A stretch of 11,698 nucleotides of DNA from Conidiobolus incongruus B7586 (Eukaryota > Entomophthoromycota > Entomophthoromycetes > Entomophthorales > Conidiobolaceae). Of this stretch, positions 9,010-11,698 are shown piece after piece; the stretch's first letter is position 1, and every line of letters starts with the position of its first letter. The position numbers and the translations under genes are program-made. The stretch is from assembly GCA_000697335.1 (NCBI GenBank), contig JNEM01006633.1, positions 1-11,698 on the forward strand, in the 5' to 3' direction. The notes under the pieces are model-generated. The model worked only from the letters and a program-made list of their open reading frames with translations, was not told where the DNA came from and did no database searches.

Positions 9010-10055
9010 TAAATTTTATTGTTTCTTTTATTATTAATAACTTTTTGCTATACTTTTAACAAACTTCTAACATTTAAAAAACAGTTCTTTTTATTAAAGA
9101 CTGAAATTTAATGTTTTACAAACCAATTAAATTTTCCTATAGAAATTTTCTTTCCTATAAGCTGGTTTTTTAATTGCCTAAAGCAATTATAATTATATAG
9201 GTTATAATCAAAGGAATATACTAGATATGGTAGTTTTTTCCAGTTATTTTTAATTAGAAAGTTTTTTACAGCTTTAGATTTATGTATTTTACAATTATCA
9301 TGTAAAATAATAGGTTTTCTTAAATTATATTGAGAACACCAATTAAAAATACTTTTATTTAAAAAAGTAATATATAGTTTACTATTAATAAATTTTCCTT
9401 CAGGAACTAAATAAGAATAGTATATACTATTATAATCTATTATAATAATTAACATTTGTTTATTAATAAAATGTTTATTTAAAGGGATTTGTAAAGGGGG
9501 TTGATTTAGCTTAATCTAGCATCTTGATATGTGTTTTAGTAAAGGATTATATATAAGAATCTAATATTCATCAATTGTAATTATTCACTGTAAAAGTTTA
9601 AGCTTCTAGTAATATTTCAATAAGTTTTTATTTAACAATAGCTACTCTAGCTTTTTTGTAAGCTTTAGTTAAATTATAAAGTACCCATTTTATATTTTTA
9701 TTTATTAATTTTAGTTTAAACTTTAAAATATATAAAACACTTATAAAACTAATATTAAAGTGCTTAGATAATTCTCTAGCTGAAATAAAAAGGTGCTTTT
9801 CAATATATTTTTTCACTTTATTTATAATTGAAAGAATAATAGTTAAAGTTAGTCTTTTAAATTTTAGCAGGTTTTGAATAGTTTCTCTCTTAGCCTTAAA
9901 GTAATTTACCTAGCAATAAATTGTTGATTTAGATAATACTTTATTACCAAAAGCTGCTTGTAAATTTTGAATAATTTTAGAGGGTTTATAGTTAAGTTTT
10001 AATAATACCAAAATAAAAAACTTATGATAATTACTATTTGGTTTAAGTATGATTA
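9010..10055 (-). pseudogene. Mariner (DD34D) transposase pseudogene in copy B
   Basis: Transposase that would cut and rejoin the element's ends. The N-terminal region (about 9820-10055) shows LQAAFGNKVLSKSTIY, the first helix-turn-helix. A second follows at 9628-9816 with SARELSKHFNIS and LTKAYKKARV. The catalytic domain carries ITIDE (first Asp at 9570-9572), then VPEGKFINSKLY, then LHDNCKIHKSKAV (second Asp at 9297-9299), then YSFDYNLYNYNCFR. The codon exactly 35 after the second Asp, where DD34D requires the third, is Asn (9192-9194). The gene is broken: an in-frame stop after STIYC, a stop after ARVAIVK, frame changes between 9460 and 9627, and another near 9108, beyond which C-terminal similarity continues to about 9010. 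No convincing start Met was found. It is inactive. Confidence 0.88.
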
Positions 10056-10062
10056 AATTAAA

Positions 10063-10067
10063 CAACC
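10063..10067. repeat. Target-site duplication CAACC, left copy
   Basis: CAACC directly precedes the solo LTR and is repeated at 10466-10470 directly after it. The unoccupied version of this site is seen in mariner copy A at 5675-5679 (TAACT) in matching flanks. Confidence 0.9.
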
Positions 10068-10465
10068 TGTTAAGAAACTAGTTCTTTAAATTCTTATATA
10101 TACTTTCATACAATCCAATTAACTATAAATTATATGATTAATTTATACTTATATAATTAAATTAATTGTATAAATAGTATTAAATTATCTAATAAACTAG
10201 GTCCTTTTTTTTCCTCTGAATTCTTACTATCTTTACTTTTACACTATTTCTAAAATTAAAACTATATTTTATTGATATTGTAGAATATTGGCACTACCTA
10301 ATATAAATCTTAATATATCAGTGACTCATCCTAGTTTGAAGCTTAATTAAACTTTGTTTACACTTGCACACTACAGCCACATTATATTACTATGTTCTGC
10401 ACCACACTACTTTTATATTAAGTCTTCCTCTACACTATATTAGTTTAACTACCACTATACTTACA
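10068..10465 (+). repeat. Solo LTR of the same Ty3/Gypsy family, inside mariner copy B
   Basis: 398 bp, beginning TGTTAAG and ending CTTACA, flanked by perfect 5-bp duplications CAACC. It is colinear with the LTR at 11276-11674 with about 30 differences by eye. Mariner sequence continues without loss on both sides, so there is no internal region. It arose by recombination between the two LTRs of a full insertion, the usual origin of solo LTRs. Confidence 0.95.
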
Positions 10466-10470
10466 CAACC
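10466..10470. repeat. Target-site duplication CAACC, right copy
   Basis: Exact partner of 10063-10067 at the other edge of the solo LTR. Mariner sequence resumes directly after it. Confidence 0.9.
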
Positions 10471-10503
10471 AATTTTAAAAAGTTAATTTTTTAATTAAAA
10501 AAA

Positions 10504-10506
<3 letters not shown>

Positions 10507-10543
<37 letters not shown>
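10507..10543. repeat. (AT)n microsatellite in mariner copy B
   Basis: An uninterrupted run of about 18 AT units in the non-coding end of mariner copy B. The same place in copy A (5718-5732) has a run less than half as long, and in copy C (about 362-380) it is short and interrupted. The expansion is therefore specific to copy B. Confidence 0.95.
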
Positions 10544-10549
<6 letters not shown>

Positions 10550-10635
10550 ATATAATTTCCTATTAACTTTGTATATATTTATTTATTTCAAATTAATAAT
10601 ATATTTGAAAAATTAAAAATTAAAAAATTTCCCAT

Positions 10636-11275
10636 TATTTTAAATTTAAGGTAATATTAATATATAGTTTCTAACCACTATTAGCTTTTTTTATAAAGAA
10701 GATTAGAGATTTTTATAGTGAGGGAGAAGGTTTAATATACCTATTTTTAAGTAGTTTTTAGATTTCTTCTGTTAAAGTATAATATTGTTCAAGAAATAAA
10801 TGGTAAATAAACTTTAAGTATATTTGTATATTAAAGAGTAATTTAATTTTATACTTAATATTATATTTAAAAGGTAATTTATCTACAGATTCAAAAACAT
10901 TAGAAAATTAACTTATTATATTATATAGGAAGTGGTTATTAGATATAACTTTATTAAAATCAACAGATAAAATATTAATAGATGAGTAATAAACAAATAT
11001 ATATCTTTATAAATTATTAAGGTTTTTAATTAGTTTTTTACATTGATTTTTGTTTATAATAATAGAATTATTTGTTACAATTATAAACTTAGTGTTAGGT
11101 ATAATATTTAATAGTTTTATAGTAGGGTAATATAAATTTTTTGAGATTAATTCTATTAATTTCTTTTAGAATATGAAAAAAATAAATTTGTATCTTTTTA
11201 GGGTAATATTCATAGATATAAAACTATGATATTTAAACTAATTTTAACCTAGTATAAAATTATAACTAATGTTAC
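10636..11275 (-). mobile_element. Ty3/Gypsy chromovirus-type fossil, upstream part
   Basis: Continuation of the minus-strand fossil beyond mariner copy B. At about 10650-10900 the minus strand resembles the start of Ty3/Gypsy reverse transcriptase: a segment like the family's LP..DHKI, then YIKPSPS corresponding to FI.PS.SP, then a K-K-.-G-like stretch. The piece from about 10900 to 11275 would be the protease-to-reverse-transcriptase linker, but only scattered similarity remains. It is heavily broken. It ends where a plus-strand element of the same LTR family begins; gag and the 5' LTR are not in the window. Confidence 0.75.
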
Positions 11276-11674
11276 TGTTAAGAGACTAGTTCTCTAAATT
11301 CTTATATACACTTTATATAATCCAATTAACTATAAATTATATGATTAATTTATACTTATATAGTTAAATTAATTGTATAAATAGTATTAAATTATCTAAT
11401 AAACTAGGTTCCTCTTTTTTCCTCTCAATTCTTACTATTTTTTACCTTTACACTATTTCTAAGATTGAGACTATATTCTGTCGATATTGTAGGATATTGG
11501 CACTACCTAATATAAATCTTAATATATCGGTGACTCATCCTAGTTCGAAGCTTAATTAAACTTTGTTTACACTTGCACGCTACAGCCACGTTATATTACC
11601 ACGTTCTGCGCCACACTACTTTTATATTAAGTCTTCCTCTGCACTATATTGGTTTAACTACCACTATGCTTACA
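11276..11674 (+). repeat. 5' LTR of a plus-strand Ty3/Gypsy element continuing beyond the window
   Basis: 399 bp, TGTTAAGAGACTAG to ATGCTTACA, the same family as the LTRs at 5801-6195 and 10068-10465. It keeps the most G and C of the three, including several CpG sites, so it looks youngest or least altered. It is followed directly by a primer-binding-like sequence, which makes it a 5' LTR. The five bases before it (GTTAC, 11271-11275) are the predicted target duplication. Whether the element beyond is whole cannot be seen. Confidence 0.92.
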
Positions 11675-11692
11675 TGGTAGCAGCAACAAAAC
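11675..11692 (+). other. Primer-binding site, tRNA-Met type
   Basis: TGGTAGCAGCAACAAAAC begins exactly after the LTR's terminal CA. TGGTAGC is the complement of a tRNA 3' end ...GCUACCA, as in initiator tRNA-Met, a common primer for LTR retrotransposons. The match beyond nine or ten bases cannot be judged without the host's tRNA. Confidence 0.7.
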
Positions 11693-11698
11693 TATTAA

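Larger units (their letters stand above)
8940..10635 (-). mobile_element. Mariner DNA transposon, copy B, complete ends, inserted in the Ty3/Gypsy fossil
   Basis: Both ends are present: ATAGGAATTTTTT at 8940 and, inverted on the right, ATGGGAAATTTTTT ending at 10635. TA dinucleotides flank it at 8938-8939 and 10636-10637, the target duplication expected of Tc1/mariner elements. Taking out the solo LTR and one copy of its 5-bp duplication leaves about 1.29 kb, the classic mariner size. It is the best-preserved mariner copy here and identifies the family for copies A and C. It sits inside the reverse transcriptase region of the minus-strand Ty3/Gypsy fossil and so is younger than it. Confidence 0.9.

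Noticed and set aside
9108-9455. 115-codon minus-strand frame as an independent small gene
   Set aside because: It is the catalytic-domain fragment of the mariner transposase; homology continues beyond both ends in other frames.
1-11698. CRISPR array, tRNA or rRNA gene, or bacterial-type operon
   Set aside because: No regularly spaced repeats, no tRNA-like folds or rRNA motifs, and the only gene has spliceosomal introns.

Overview
The window looks like a fungal nuclear contig with two very different kinds of DNA. One is an island of normal base composition (about 2283-3950) carrying a single intact, intron-containing gene. The rest is extremely AT-rich DNA built largely from decayed transposons. 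Five introns of 46-56 bp, four of them with a CTAAC/TACTAA branch site just before the acceptor, point to a fungus. The transposon copies have drifted towards A and T on both strands, as repeat-induced point mutation (RIP) or a similar C-to-T process would cause. RIP activity is an inference, and I cannot name the genus.

Layout. 1-473: end of a decayed mariner DNA transposon (copy C, minus strand) that continues left of the window. 474-2282: AT-rich intergenic DNA with the presumed promoter of the gene. 2283-3927: six-exon aldehyde dehydrogenase gene (464 residues, plus strand), followed by a polyadenylation signal. 3950-4555: AT-rich spacer with one doubtful 80-residue reading frame. 4556-5800: mariner copy A (minus strand), cut short on its right side by a Ty3/Gypsy element. 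5801-6195: the 3' LTR of that Ty3/Gypsy element, which lies on the minus strand. Its fossil pol region follows in 6196-8939 (chromodomain, integrase, RNase H, part of reverse transcriptase) and resumes at 10636-11275. The gap is mariner copy B (8940-10635), inserted into the reverse transcriptase region. Copy B itself carries a solo LTR (10068-10465) of the same LTR family. 11276-11698: 5' LTR, primer-binding site and first bases of another member of that family, now on the plus strand, running off the window.

The right half is therefore a nest: mariner A, then a chromovirus-type Ty3/Gypsy element in it, then mariner B in that, then an LTR in mariner B. A further element of the same LTR family enters the right end. 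The mariner and LTR families were active in alternation. The aldehyde dehydrogenase is the only gene I regard as functional. It has every catalytic residue of its superfamily and no visible functional link to the mobile DNA around it. No RNA gene, CRISPR array or conserved multi-gene system was seen.
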